Assembly (NCBI GenBank): GCA_934463345.1
Contig: CAKSJL010000037.1
Coordinates: forward strand, 1-16,491
DNA: 16,491 nt
Direction: 5' to 3'
From: an uncultured Oscillospiraceae bacterium
Lineage (GTDB): Bacteria > Bacillota > Clostridia > Oscillospirales > Ruminococcaceae
The notes beneath the pieces are model-generated. The model made no database searches, was not told where the DNA came from, and saw nothing but the letters and a program-made list of their open reading frames with translations. This document shows positions 1 to 6,595 of the stretch, piece after piece (position 1 is the stretch's first letter; each line of letters opens with the position of its first letter). The position numbers were made by a program, and so were the translations under genes.

Positions 1-14
1 AATTTTTTAATCAT
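1..14 (-). CDS. Start of a further gene in the dlt-like operon (partial)
   Basis: Only the first four codons (M-I-K-K) lie in the window. An ATG at 14-12 is preceded by a good Shine-Dalgarno (AAGGAG, about 20-25), and the upstream MBOAT stop is 11 nt away, so the gene is very probably in the same operon. In dlt and alginate-type acetylation loci the gene after the MBOAT protein is often an SGNH/DltD-like or DHHW-like secreted partner. That identity is inference from position; nothing in four codons shows it. Confidence 0.5.
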
Positions 15-25
15 AATTATTCTCC

Positions 26-1660
26 TTAAAAGTTTGCGTAGATAGGGTCAAGTGAAACATACCCATAACCGTATGCGCCAAATATAACAATAAACATGAT
101 AAGAGCATAGAGCAGCACCCATCTGACAACTATATTACGCTTCTGGAGCGCCTCTCTTACAACGATTCCCTTTTCGTTGAGAATACTTATAACAAATACC
201 ACAAGCAGAGCTACACCAACGACGGCAAAATCAAGAACGTCTGTGTTCAGATTTTCAAGAAGCTTTCCGTTGACTGTTGAAAAGTGAAAATCCGTTATCA
301 TTTTCCTGAACATGTAAAGACCTGCCTTTAGTCCGTTTGCACGGAAGAAAAGCTCGCCTATAACTACAAGTATGCCTGTCCTTATCATCTGAAACAGTCT
401 GTATCCGAAGCTTTCAGGATTAATGTGAAGCTTCTGGTTTACGCTGTTTACAGCCGGAGAAATGATATTCCCCATAAGTATAAGCACAAAATGATACATT
501 CCGAAGAATATGTAACTCCAGGCAGCGCCATGCCAGAAACCGTTGCAGAACCAAACGCAGAAAAGAGCAATACTTCCCGCAGTAAGCGGACCGAAATGGT
601 TTCCGAGCTTTTTTCTTGCTGACGAAGTCAGGTTTTTCATAGGTTTTGACATAGTAACAGGGTAAAAAATATAATCCTTGAACCATGTACCGAGTGTAAT
701 ATGCCATCTTTTCCAGAATTCAGATATAGTTTTTGAAAAGAATGGTCTTTCAAAGTTTTCAGGCATTTTAACTCCGAATATCTGAGCTGTACCCATAACA
801 GCATCCATAGTGCCTGAGAAATCCATGTAAAGCTGTATTGTATAGCATACGGCTGAAATTGCTATAACTCCGCCTTCGTAGGATGTATAATCAGTAAATA
901 CCGTCTTTACAAGGGAATTAAGACGGTCGGCTACAACAAGCTTTTTCATAAGTCCGAAAAGTATTCGCTGAATGCCATGTGTAAGATTTACATATTTTAT
1001 CTGCTGAACATCCCAGAGCTGCTGTGCGGTCTGGCTGTAACGGCAAATAGGACCTTCAACAATCTGCGGGAAAAATGAGATAAATAAAGCAAGGCGGAAA
1101 ATGTTTTCGTCTGCTTTTACAGTTTCCCTGTGAACATCAAAGAGATATGAAAGCGTCTGCATAGTAAAAAATGATATGCCGATCGGCAGCATGCATTTAG
1201 GAATTTTTATCAGTGTACTGATGTTAAACAGTTTAAACAGTGCATTTATATTTGAAGTGAAAAACGGAGTATATTTCAGCATAAGGAGTGTGCCGATATT
1301 AAGTATAACTGCAAAAAGCAAAACATAACGGCTTTTTATAAGATATGCCCTTTTAATTTCCTTACGTTTTTCCTTTTCAGCAATCTTTACGGCTGCATTT
1401 CGCTGGGTGTGTATACGATCAATCCACAATCCGAGATAGTGCGCTGAGATAATGGAAAGGAACAGATATACAATAAGCTTTCCGCTTACAAGCCAGAAAA
1501 ATCCGCAGCTTGCAAGCAAAAGGTAATACTTTCGCAGTTTCTGCGGCATAACTGCATAGAAAACAATGCACAGCGGCAGAAATATAACAAGAAACGCAAC
1601 CGAAAAGTATGAAGTCATTGCAACAGCTTTTCCTGCCATCAGCAAGGATGACAAACGCAT
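26..1660 (-). CDS. MBOAT-family membrane O-acyltransferase (DltB/AlgI-like)
   Basis: A multi-pass membrane protein of about 544 residues with the hallmarks of the MBOAT family, which moves an acyl group from a carrier to an extracytoplasmic acceptor. Visible motifs (numbered from the ATG at 1660) are PIGISFFTMQTLSYLFDV near 159, FPQIVEGPICRY near 197, DFSGTMDAVMG near 280, SEFWKRWHITLGTWFKDY near 313, and GFWHGAAW near 374, whose His (about 377) is the presumed catalytic residue. It is longer than typical DltB (about 400 aa) and closer to AlgI/PatA-type lengths. The ORF can open at 1672, but the ATG at 1660 has GGAG six nt upstream while the one at 1672 has none; 1618 (MTSYFSVAF) also fits the family's usual N-terminus. 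It lies 89 nt after the carrier-protein gene, so it probably accepts the aminoacyl group from that carrier. The acceptor is unknown. Confidence 0.9.
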   Translation of the reverse strand: MRLSSLLMAGKAVAMTSYFSVAFLVIFLPLCIVFYAVMPQKLRKYYLLLASCGFFWLVSGKLIVYLFLSIISAHYLGLWIDRIHTQRNAAVKIAEKEKRKEIKRAYLIKSRYVLLFAVILNIGTLLMLKYTPFFTSNINALFKLFNISTLIKIPKCMLPIGISFFTMQTLSYLFDVHRETVKADENIFRLALFISFFPQIVEGPICRYSQTAQQLWDVQQIKYVNLTHGIQRILFGLMKKLVVADRLNSLVKTVFTDYTSYEGGVIAISAVCYTIQLYMDFSGTMDAVMGTAQIFGVKMPENFERPFFSKTISEFWKRWHITLGTWFKDYIFYPVTMSKPMKNLTSSARKKLGNHFGPLTAGSIALFCVWFCNGFWHGAAWSYIFFGMYHFVLILMGNIISPAVNSVNQKLHINPESFGYRLFQMIRTGILVVIGELFFRANGLKAGLYMFRKMITDFHFSTVNGKLLENLNTDVLDFAVVGVALLVVFVISILNEKGIVVREALQKRNIVVRWVLLYALIMFIVIFGAYGYGYVSLDPIYANF

Positions 1661-1693
1661 ATTAAACTCCATTCTGCCGCTGGATTGTCGTTA

Positions 1694-1739
1694 CAAACAG
1701 AAACAAACTCTTTACAGCGGCTGACAGAATTTCTGTTTG
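1694..1739. repeat. Perfect 10-bp inverted repeat between carrier-protein and MBOAT genes
   Basis: CAAACAGAAA at 1694-1703 and TTTCTGTTTG at 1730-1739 are exact reverse complements around a 26-nt loop, which itself contains CAGC/GCTG. A second hairpin (GAATAG 1745-1750 with CTATTC 1762-1767) includes the carrier-protein stop codon. No T-run follows on the minus strand, so neither looks like an intrinsic terminator. RNA processing, differential stability or translational control within the operon are possible roles (inference). Confidence 0.6.
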
Positions 1740-1761
1740 AATCTGAATAGTGTGCTTCACG

Positions 1762-1992
1762 CTATTCCTCCTCCTGAAGGCGCTGTATCATGCTCCACAT
1801 TGCTTTTGCTGAATTAAAATTATCCGGAATGACCTCAACTGTTGAAACCGTAATGTCAAACTCATCCTCAAGTTCGGCAATAAGTGAAATAATGGACAGT
1901 GAATCCAGAATATGACCATCGATCAGGTTGTCACAGTTTTCGTAATCAACTCCCGGCTGAATATCCTCTAATATTTCCAATAGCTTTTCCAT
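1762..1992 (-). CDS. Acyl/aminoacyl carrier protein (DltC-like)
   Basis: A 76-residue carrier protein. The motif GHILDSLSIISLI places the phosphopantetheine-accepting Ser at residue 31, in the usual D-S-L context at the start of helix 2, and the acidic helix LIAELEDEFDITV follows. Length and charge match DltC or small stand-alone ACPs. It should be loaded by the adenylation enzyme encoded upstream (3172-4686) and hand its thioester-bound group to the MBOAT protein. The start has AAGGAG ten nt upstream and lies 17 nt after the decarboxylase stop. Whether it carries the intact amino acid or a decarboxylated product cannot be told from sequence. An ordinary fatty-acid ACP is less likely because no fatty-acid genes are near. 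Confidence 0.9.
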   Translation of the reverse strand: MEKLLEILEDIQPGVDYENCDNLIDGHILDSLSIISLIAELEDEFDITVSTVEVIPDNFNSAKAMWSMIQRLQEEE

Positions 1993-2009
1993 AATTAATT
2001 ATCTCCTTT

Positions 2010-3170
2010 TCAGTAATTCGGCGTATTCAGATCTGACGTTTCAAACGAGCTTCGCACGCAGATCATTTCACCGTTCTCTTTTTTTAAATACACCTCCGGC
2101 AGTTCACGACTTAAAAATAATGAAATACCTTCGGTCATGCAATATGCGCCGGTATTTTCAAAGCAGAGAGTATCTCCGGTCTGAAGCTCCGGCAGGGGAA
2201 CCTGCTTTGCGGCAATATCGTTCATTGAACACAAAGAGCCGCATATATTCCAGACATCCGTATCCGGCAAATCCTCCTTTCCGCATATGGATAAAAACGG
2301 ATGTCTCATTGCCATGTGTTGTCCGAAATACACCAGATGATGCATTCCGCCGTCAATCAGAACATAGTTCTGACCCTTGTTTCTCTTTATATCAACAATG
2401 TGGGTATAATATTTTCCGCAGCAGGCAGCAATACTTCTGCCAAGCTCAAGCGTTATCTCCGGACAACTGACCATTTCATTCAGTTCCTCCGAAAATCCGG
2501 AAAACAGTTCCTCTTCACTAATGCTGTCATCAGTAAAATAAGCTGCCGGAAAGCCTGGTCCGTATTCCAGTTCCTGTGCTTTATAGCCAAAATCCTCATC
2601 AAGCTTTAGCAGAAACTCGTCAAGCTTTTTTATTTCGCGTCTGATTTTTTTGACAGATGTTTTCTGAGTTCCTGAGAAAAACTGTATTCCACAAATATTA
2701 AGATTTTTAAAGCTCTGCCTTTGTGAAATGATCTGCCTTATGTCCTCCCCGTTCATGCCGAACTGACTGCCATTAGTCAGGCGCAGCAATACCGGCAGAG
2801 TACGTTCATATTTTTCCGACAGCTCACAAAGAAGCCTGAACTGGGAAACTGACTCCGCAGTGTAAATTCTGTCAAAGGACAATGAAACCATTTCTTCTAT
2901 AACTGACGGCGTTTTATACACTCCGGAAATTACTGTCTGATTTTCCGGTACTCCCAGCTTGTCACAAATTCGTGCTTCACCGGGAGAGCAGACCTCAAAG
3001 CGGTCAGCAGTGCCGATAAGCTCCTTTATTATGAACGTATTAGCCTTTACAGCATAGCAGATCGACACATTTTCCGGCAGCTTTTCTTTCAGATATTTTA
3101 TTCTTTCTTTTGCCTTTTTTACGTCAAAAACATAAAAGGCTGTTTTGTTGTCTCTTATCAGATTGTTCAA
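2010..3170 (-). CDS. Fold-type III PLP-dependent amino acid decarboxylase
   Basis: 386 residues with the two-domain layout of the diaminopimelate/ornithine decarboxylase family. Visible: PLP Lys42 in CYAVKANT; FEVCSPGEA near 59; GIQFFSGTQ at 161-169 in place of the usual G-x-H-F-H-x-G-S; LEYGPGF near 201; LELGRSIAA with Arg245; and CGSLCSMND with Cys314. The Phe165 replaces the His that stacks on the PLP ring in ornithine and DAP decarboxylases. From memory, a bulky aromatic here and the C-x-x-x-D ending resemble the BtrK-like and exosortase-associated decarboxylases, which work beside carrier proteins. The start is TTG, one nt after the adenylation-gene stop; I see no good Shine-Dalgarno, so translational coupling is likely. 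It lies between adenylation and carrier genes, implying the amino acid is decarboxylated before or after loading. It is not placed near lysine-biosynthesis genes, so lysA is unlikely. The substrate is unknown; a racemase role is a less likely alternative. Confidence 0.85.
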   Translation of the reverse strand: MNNLIRDNKTAFYVFDVKKAKERIKYLKEKLPENVSICYAVKANTFIIKELIGTADRFEVCSPGEARICDKLGVPENQTVISGVYKTPSVIEEMVSLSFDRIYTAESVSQFRLLCELSEKYERTLPVLLRLTNGSQFGMNGEDIRQIISQRQSFKNLNICGIQFFSGTQKTSVKKIRREIKKLDEFLLKLDEDFGYKAQELEYGPGFPAAYFTDDSISEEELFSGFSEELNEMVSCPEITLELGRSIAACCGKYYTHIVDIKRNKGQNYVLIDGGMHHLVYFGQHMAMRHPFLSICGKEDLPDTDVWNICGSLCSMNDIAAKQVPLPELQTGDTLCFENTGAYCMTEGISLFLSRELPEVYLKKENGEMICVRSSFETSDLNTPNY

Positions 3171-3171
3171 T

Positions 3172-4686
3172 TTATTTAAGACCTGCGCTTTCCTTTAATT
3201 TCTTTCTGTCCGTCTTTCCGTTCTTAGTAAGCGGCATTTCATCAAGCTGTCTCAGAACGCCGGGAACCATAAATGCAGGCAATTTATTCTTCATGCTGGT
3301 ATACAGCTCATTTTTGTCAATGCTTCCGACATAAAAACCTTTAAGTCTGGACTTCTTTTCGTCAAAAATACAACAGCACTGTTCAACGCCGTCTATTGAA
3401 GCCATTTCACGTTCAATCTCTTCAATTTCAATACGATGCCCCATATACTTTATCTGAAAATCTTTTCTTCCGCTGAATACAAGCTCTCCGTTTTCATTGT
3501 ACCTGCCAAGGTCACCTGTGCGGTAAATTATCTCAGGATAACAATTATTAAGCGGATTCTGAACAAAATGCTCCATATTCTGTTCAGGAGCTGAATAATA
3601 CCCCAGCGCAAGGGCAGTTCCTCTGACACATATCTCTCCTGACTTTTCCGGAACAGTTATCCTGCTGTTATTCTCATCAAGCAGGAACACATCCTCATTC
3701 GGAAACGGTCTGCCTATTGGTATTCCGCCGGAATAATCCCTTTCCTTTTCCAGTATGTGATATGTACAGTTGCAGGTTATTTCTGTAGGTCCGTAAAGAT
3801 TTACAAACTCAGTATCCGGAAGATGCTTTCTGAAATTTTTCAGTACTCTTTCCGGCATAACTTCTCCGCTGAAAAGAATTTTTCTGACAGTCTTAAACTC
3901 TCTGTACTCAAAAACATGAAAGGTACTTAGAAGCGACAGCGCTGATACTGCCCATATCATAACCGTAACATTATTGTCGCAGAGAAAATCCATAAGCTCC
4001 GCCGGCGCTGAAAACATACGGCGTGGTACTACGACAAGCTCTGCGCCAGTTTTTATACACGAATAAATATCCTTCACAGAAACATCAAAGTCAAACGGTG
4101 CCTGATTAGCAATAATATCCTTATCAGTAATTCCGAATATATCCGTAAAACAGTCTATGAAATCAATCACACTTCGGTGTGACACAACAATACCCTTCGG
4201 CGTACCTGTCGAGCCGGAGGTAAAGTTTACATACAGCGGATCTGTGTCGATCATTCTGCTTCTGACTTTTTCAAGCAATTCCTTGTCAGAGGCAGTTTCC
4301 TTCAGACTTTCAATATCGACTATCTCACAGCTGCGGAAAGTTTCCTCGGCTGCCGTTTTCAGTTCGCTGACCGTTATTATAAGCTTTGGCTTTAAAACCG
4401 CTTCAATCTGTTCAAGTCGACCGGACGGCAATTCATTATTAAAAACTGAGTAAAAGCCTCCGGCATACACTGTTGCGAAAAAGGCGCACACAGCTTCCGC
4501 ATTCTTTTCCATATATATTCCGACTGGTTCACCCGGAGAAATCCTTTTGCAAAGCGCAGTACCGATACGCTGACTGTAATCATAAAGCTCACTGTAGGTA
4601 AACTTCCTGCTGTCGTCCTTAACGGCAATTTTATCGGGAAATTTTATAACAGAATCTTCAAGATAATTCAGTACATTCCGATTCAT
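3172..4686 (-). CDS. Amino acid adenylation enzyme (DltA/NRPS A-domain-like)
   Basis: A stand-alone 504-residue adenylation domain that should activate a carboxylate with ATP and load it onto the carrier protein encoded two genes on. Core motifs (from the ATG at 4686): YVNFTSGSTGTPKG around 152-165, FDFDVSVKDIY near 198, ILFSGEVMP near 270, NLYGPTEITCN near 296, YRTGDLGRY near 388, GRKDFQIKYMGHRIEIEEIE near 406, and NGKTDRKKL with the catalytic Lys near 491. Overall closest in form to DltA. In D-alanine-specific DltA, a Cys lies in the TPSFxxMC-type segment; the matching segment here reads WAVSALSLLSTF with no Cys, so the substrate may differ. The ATG at 4686 is chosen over the GTG at 4695 because the extended Shine-Dalgarno AGGTGAT (4697-4691) sits four nt before it. 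First gene of the operon, behind a near-consensus promoter. Confidence 0.9.
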   Translation of the reverse strand: MNRNVLNYLEDSVIKFPDKIAVKDDSRKFTYSELYDYSQRIGTALCKRISPGEPVGIYMEKNAEAVCAFFATVYAGGFYSVFNNELPSGRLEQIEAVLKPKLIITVSELKTAAEETFRSCEIVDIESLKETASDKELLEKVRSRMIDTDPLYVNFTSGSTGTPKGIVVSHRSVIDFIDCFTDIFGITDKDIIANQAPFDFDVSVKDIYSCIKTGAELVVVPRRMFSAPAELMDFLCDNNVTVMIWAVSALSLLSTFHVFEYREFKTVRKILFSGEVMPERVLKNFRKHLPDTEFVNLYGPTEITCNCTYHILEKERDYSGGIPIGRPFPNEDVFLLDENNSRITVPEKSGEICVRGTALALGYYSAPEQNMEHFVQNPLNNCYPEIIYRTGDLGRYNENGELVFSGRKDFQIKYMGHRIEIEEIEREMASIDGVEQCCCIFDEKKSRLKGFYVGSIDKNELYTSMKNKLPAFMVPGVLRQLDEMPLTKNGKTDRKKLKESAGLK

Positions 4687-4690
4687 TTTT

Positions 4691-4764
4691 ATCACCTGAT
4701 GTACAGCATTTATGCTGATATTTTAGAACATATCACCGTAATATGTGGTTTTATGTCTTAACCA
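4691..4764 (-). promoter_or_regulatory. 5' leader of the dlt-like operon with two small hairpins
   Basis: Between the predicted transcription start (about 4764) and the start codon the leader holds two adjacent inverted repeats: TGATAT/ATATCA (4716-4721 and 4730-4735, 8-nt loop) and CAGCAT/ATGCTG (4704-4709 and 4712-4717, 2-nt centre). The second lies just upstream of the ribosome binding site AGGTGAT at 4691-4697. They could influence translation, but they are short and overlap each other by two bases, so chance is possible. Confidence 0.35.
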
Positions 4765-4770
4765 ATAAAC

Positions 4771-4799
4771 ATTATAACTCATTTCACATAAAATGTCCA
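4771..4799 (-). promoter_or_regulatory. SigA-type promoter of the dlt-like operon
   Basis: On the minus strand, -35 TGGACA (4799-4794) and a perfect -10 TATAAT (4776-4771) are separated by 17 nt, the ideal spacing. It points into the adenylation gene, 85 nt from its start codon. This makes the four-gene cassette an independently transcribed unit rather than a read-through product of the methyltransferase gene. Confidence 0.7.
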
Positions 4800-4848
4800 G
4801 TAAAAAAATAAGAATCCATCTTCACAAGATATGTGTGCGGATTTCCAA

Positions 4849-4935
4849 GCACAATTTTTACGCAAACAAGGCAAAAATGCGCAGGAATACTTGTATATAG
4901 CAAGCTTTTTTAACGCAGTATGCGAAAAAATTTGC
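4849..4935. repeat. Imperfect long inverted repeat / possible structured RNA or MITE-like element
   Basis: Arms 4849-4864 and 4921-4935 can pair over 14 bp (GCA, bulge C4852, AATTTTT, one A-A mismatch, CGCA against TGCG...AAAAATTTGC). They enclose about 56 nt with further pairing (AAAAA/TTTTT, TGC/GCA, ATAC/GTAT). The strand is undetermined. It lies in a gene-free stretch upstream of the operon promoter. The look (A/T-rich arms around a GCAGGAATACTTGTATA-like core) reminds me of dispersed intergenic elements in clostridial genomes, but that is unverified recollection. Confidence 0.45.
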
Positions 4936-4975
4936 TGGAAAGACGTGCGCATACGCTTGTAAAGACGGGTTCTAA

Positions 4976-4999
4976 TACCGCACTTAAAAAAGTGCGGTA
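4976..4999. repeat. Perfect 10-bp hairpin (TACCGCACTT / AAGTGCGGTA)
   Basis: Exact reverse-complement arms at 4976-4985 and 4990-4999 around a 4-nt A/T loop. It lies 76 nt downstream of the methyltransferase stop on the minus strand. No proper T-tract follows it on either strand, so it is not a standard intrinsic terminator, though it could stabilise the 3' end of that transcript. Confidence 0.6.
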
Positions 5000-5019
5000 C
5001 GTTCTGTTGATAAAATAAA

Positions 5020-5028
5020 ATTATACCA
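5020..5028 (-). promoter_or_regulatory. Possible extended -10 promoter upstream of the structured region
   Basis: The minus strand reads TGGTATAAT, a full TG-n-TATAAT extended -10. The hexamer 17 nt upstream (TCTTTA) is a poor -35. If active, it would transcribe the hairpin 4976-4999 and the long inverted repeat, as a small RNA or a longer leader for the dlt-like operon. Inference only. Confidence 0.25.
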
Positions 5029-5074
5029 TCCGAATGGAGGAATAAAGATTTCGCCAGACTATGAGAACAAGTTA

Positions 5075-6595
5075 TTACTTATTTTTTAATACAGCCTGAA
5101 CATAATTTATATGCTCAAATGCTCTGATCGGCGCACCGGTCGGGTCTATAATCTGTTTCTGTATATCCTTAGGTTCAAGAATTTCATAAACAAGAAAACC
5201 ATAATCCGAAAGCATGCTGTCAAGGCTTAAATAATCAAATGACGCCTTCATTTCCTCACCGCCTGCTTTGGCCATTGCAAGCATATTCTGAACACGTTTT
5301 TCCTGCGCTGAAAAAAGTCCGGCATCAGCATAATCAAAAAGCAGTGTGCTTCCTTCTGATGAAAGCTCTGAAATGCAGCTTAGCATCTTTTCAATATCAT
5401 CACGATAAAGGTAATAGCTTACTCCCAGCCATGAAAAAAATGTCTTTTTAGTACTGTCAAACCCTGATTCCAGAAGCTTTTCCTTTAGGTTGTCAGTGGT
5501 AAAATCAACAGGTACAAATATAAGATTATCCGGCATTTCAAGACCTGCCGCTTTAATTCTTTCAAGCTTGTCACACTGAGTTTTCGGGTGATCCACTTCA
5601 TAGACCTTATGTGATAACATAAATTCCGGTCTGCGGAATGCAAATGTATCAAGGCCTGCCCCAAGTATGACATACTGCTGCGTTCCGGTCATTACAGCGG
5701 TTTCAAGCGACTTTTCACAGAACGCTGCACGACAGAGAGGAGTCGGTGCAATATGCTCATTTACAAGATAACGGAGAGTCTCGCCGCTGTCATTAAAGCT
5801 TTCCTTTTTTTCTGGTGCAAAAAAATCAATTCCACTGAGAATATATCCGGCTATCATCTGGTATTCTGCCTCAGTCATAAGCTTTTCAGCGAATTCATCT
5901 CTAAACACCGGACAGGCTTCATTTTTGGTGTGGTACGCTCTGCCGAATGCAGACATAAGCGCTGTTATACTCGCTTTGTTATCCATATGATTCCTCCATT
6001 CACCATTGCATATTCCTGCATACACATCGTCCGGTATCATCGGAACTGCCAGCTTTGCAAAGGTTTTATCCGAAATATATCCGTTTTCTGCATATTCATA
6101 TCCTGCTGTTGTAACAGTTTCAAGGAAAGGCTCTGTAACATACCTTGCCTCCGGAGCATTAAACATAGGAGATTCCGGTATTGTCAGAATCGTGCTGTCC
6201 TCGCCAAACATAAATTTAAACTGTGTTTCCATGCCCTCAAAATTGTGTTCGGAGTTCGGAAATCCGCAGCCGCATATCATAACATAGCGTATAGCGGAAA
6301 AATCAGCTTGTTCCACATGTTCATAGCGGTCTCCGTTTCTGCGCATTTTCATTGATGAAAGCGGCATTGTTCTGTCAATAAGCGCTTTCAGAGGTGCAGG
6401 CATTCCATAGCAGTAAAGAGGAAAATTAAACAGAAGAATATCAGTTTTAAGTATTTCCTCTAGGATTTCACCCATATCATCGTTGTGTATGCATGTTCCG
6501 CCGTTTCTTTTGCATTTAAAACAACCAGTACAGTACTCAATATGCTTATCCACTACATGGATCGTCGTTATGTCATTGTCTGCTGCTTTGTTCAT
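5075..6595 (-). CDS. Run-on ORF: flavodoxin-fold NAD(P)H oxidoreductase (5' cut by stop) + SAM methyltransferase
   Basis: One open frame covers two families. Residues 1-203 are the rest of a flavodoxin-like NADPH-dependent FMN reductase, with CTGCFKCKRNGGTC near 22 and LLFNFPLYCYGMPAPLKALIDR near 54; its first 27 codons, including the FMN-phosphate loop, lie upstream behind a TGA (6598-6596). Residues 204-506 are a class I SAM-dependent methyltransferase of the TcmP/leucine carboxyl methyltransferase type: YVILGAGLDTFAFR near 325, YEVDHPKTQ near 347, FVPVDFTTDN near 372, SWLGVSYYLYRDDIEKM near 395, STLLFDYAD near 420. Met204 (ATG at 5986) has GGAGG six nt upstream, and stand-alone relatives begin about here, so the methyltransferase is probably made as a separate 303-aa protein (5075-5986). 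I see no Shine-Dalgarno for the ATG at 6595. The methyl acceptor is unknown. Confidence 0.75.
   Translation of the reverse strand: MNKAADNDITTIHVVDKHIEYCTGCFKCKRNGGTCIHNDDMGEILEEILKTDILLFNFPLYCYGMPAPLKALIDRTMPLSSMKMRRNGDRYEHVEQADFSAIRYVMICGCGFPNSEHNFEGMETQFKFMFGEDSTILTIPESPMFNAPEARYVTEPFLETVTTAGYEYAENGYISDKTFAKLAVPMIPDDVYAGICNGEWRNHMDNKASITALMSAFGRAYHTKNEACPVFRDEFAEKLMTEAEYQMIAGYILSGIDFFAPEKKESFNDSGETLRYLVNEHIAPTPLCRAAFCEKSLETAVMTGTQQYVILGAGLDTFAFRRPEFMLSHKVYEVDHPKTQCDKLERIKAAGLEMPDNLIFVPVDFTTDNLKEKLLESGFDSTKKTFFSWLGVSYYLYRDDIEKMLSCISELSSEGSTLLFDYADAGLFSAQEKRVQNMLAMAKAGGEEMKASFDYLSLDSMLSDYGFLVYEILEPKDIQKQIIDPTGAPIRAFEHINYVQAVLKNK
5984..5997 (-). promoter_or_regulatory. Internal ribosome binding site and start of the methyltransferase
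   Basis: On the minus strand GGAGG (5997-5993) is followed six nt later by ATG (5986-5984) opening MDNKASITALMSAFGRAYH. The matching frame runs through without a stop (NGEWRNH-MDNK), so the site sits inside the apparent fusion. It supports a separately initiated methyltransferase. Confidence 0.7.

Larger units (their letters stand above)
4696..5074. other. Gene-free intergenic region with promoters and inverted repeats
   Basis: A 379-base stretch without a convincing ORF. From right to left it holds a possible extended -10 (TGGTATAAT, 5028-5020, minus strand), the perfect hairpin 4976-4999, the long inverted repeat 4849-4935, the operon promoter 4771-4799 and the operon leader. A plus-strand GGAGGAAT near 5036 is followed by no usable start codon and a stop within about 15 codons, so I do not call a small gene there. 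Confidence 0.7.

Noticed and set aside
2010..3170. lysA (diaminopimelate decarboxylase) of lysine biosynthesis
   Set aside because: Ring-stacking His and C-E-S-x-D motif are changed and the gene lies between an adenylation enzyme and a carrier protein, not with lysine genes.
5036..5090. Plus-strand GGAGGAAT as the start of a small peptide gene
   Set aside because: No ATG/GTG/TTG at a suitable distance and a stop after about a dozen codons.
5753..6355. 200-aa plus-strand ORF (and a 93-aa one within it)
   Set aside because: Lies wholly antisense to the oxidoreductase-methyltransferase frame, Cys/Phe/His-rich composition typical of a reverse-strand shadow, no ribosome site and no recognisable domain.
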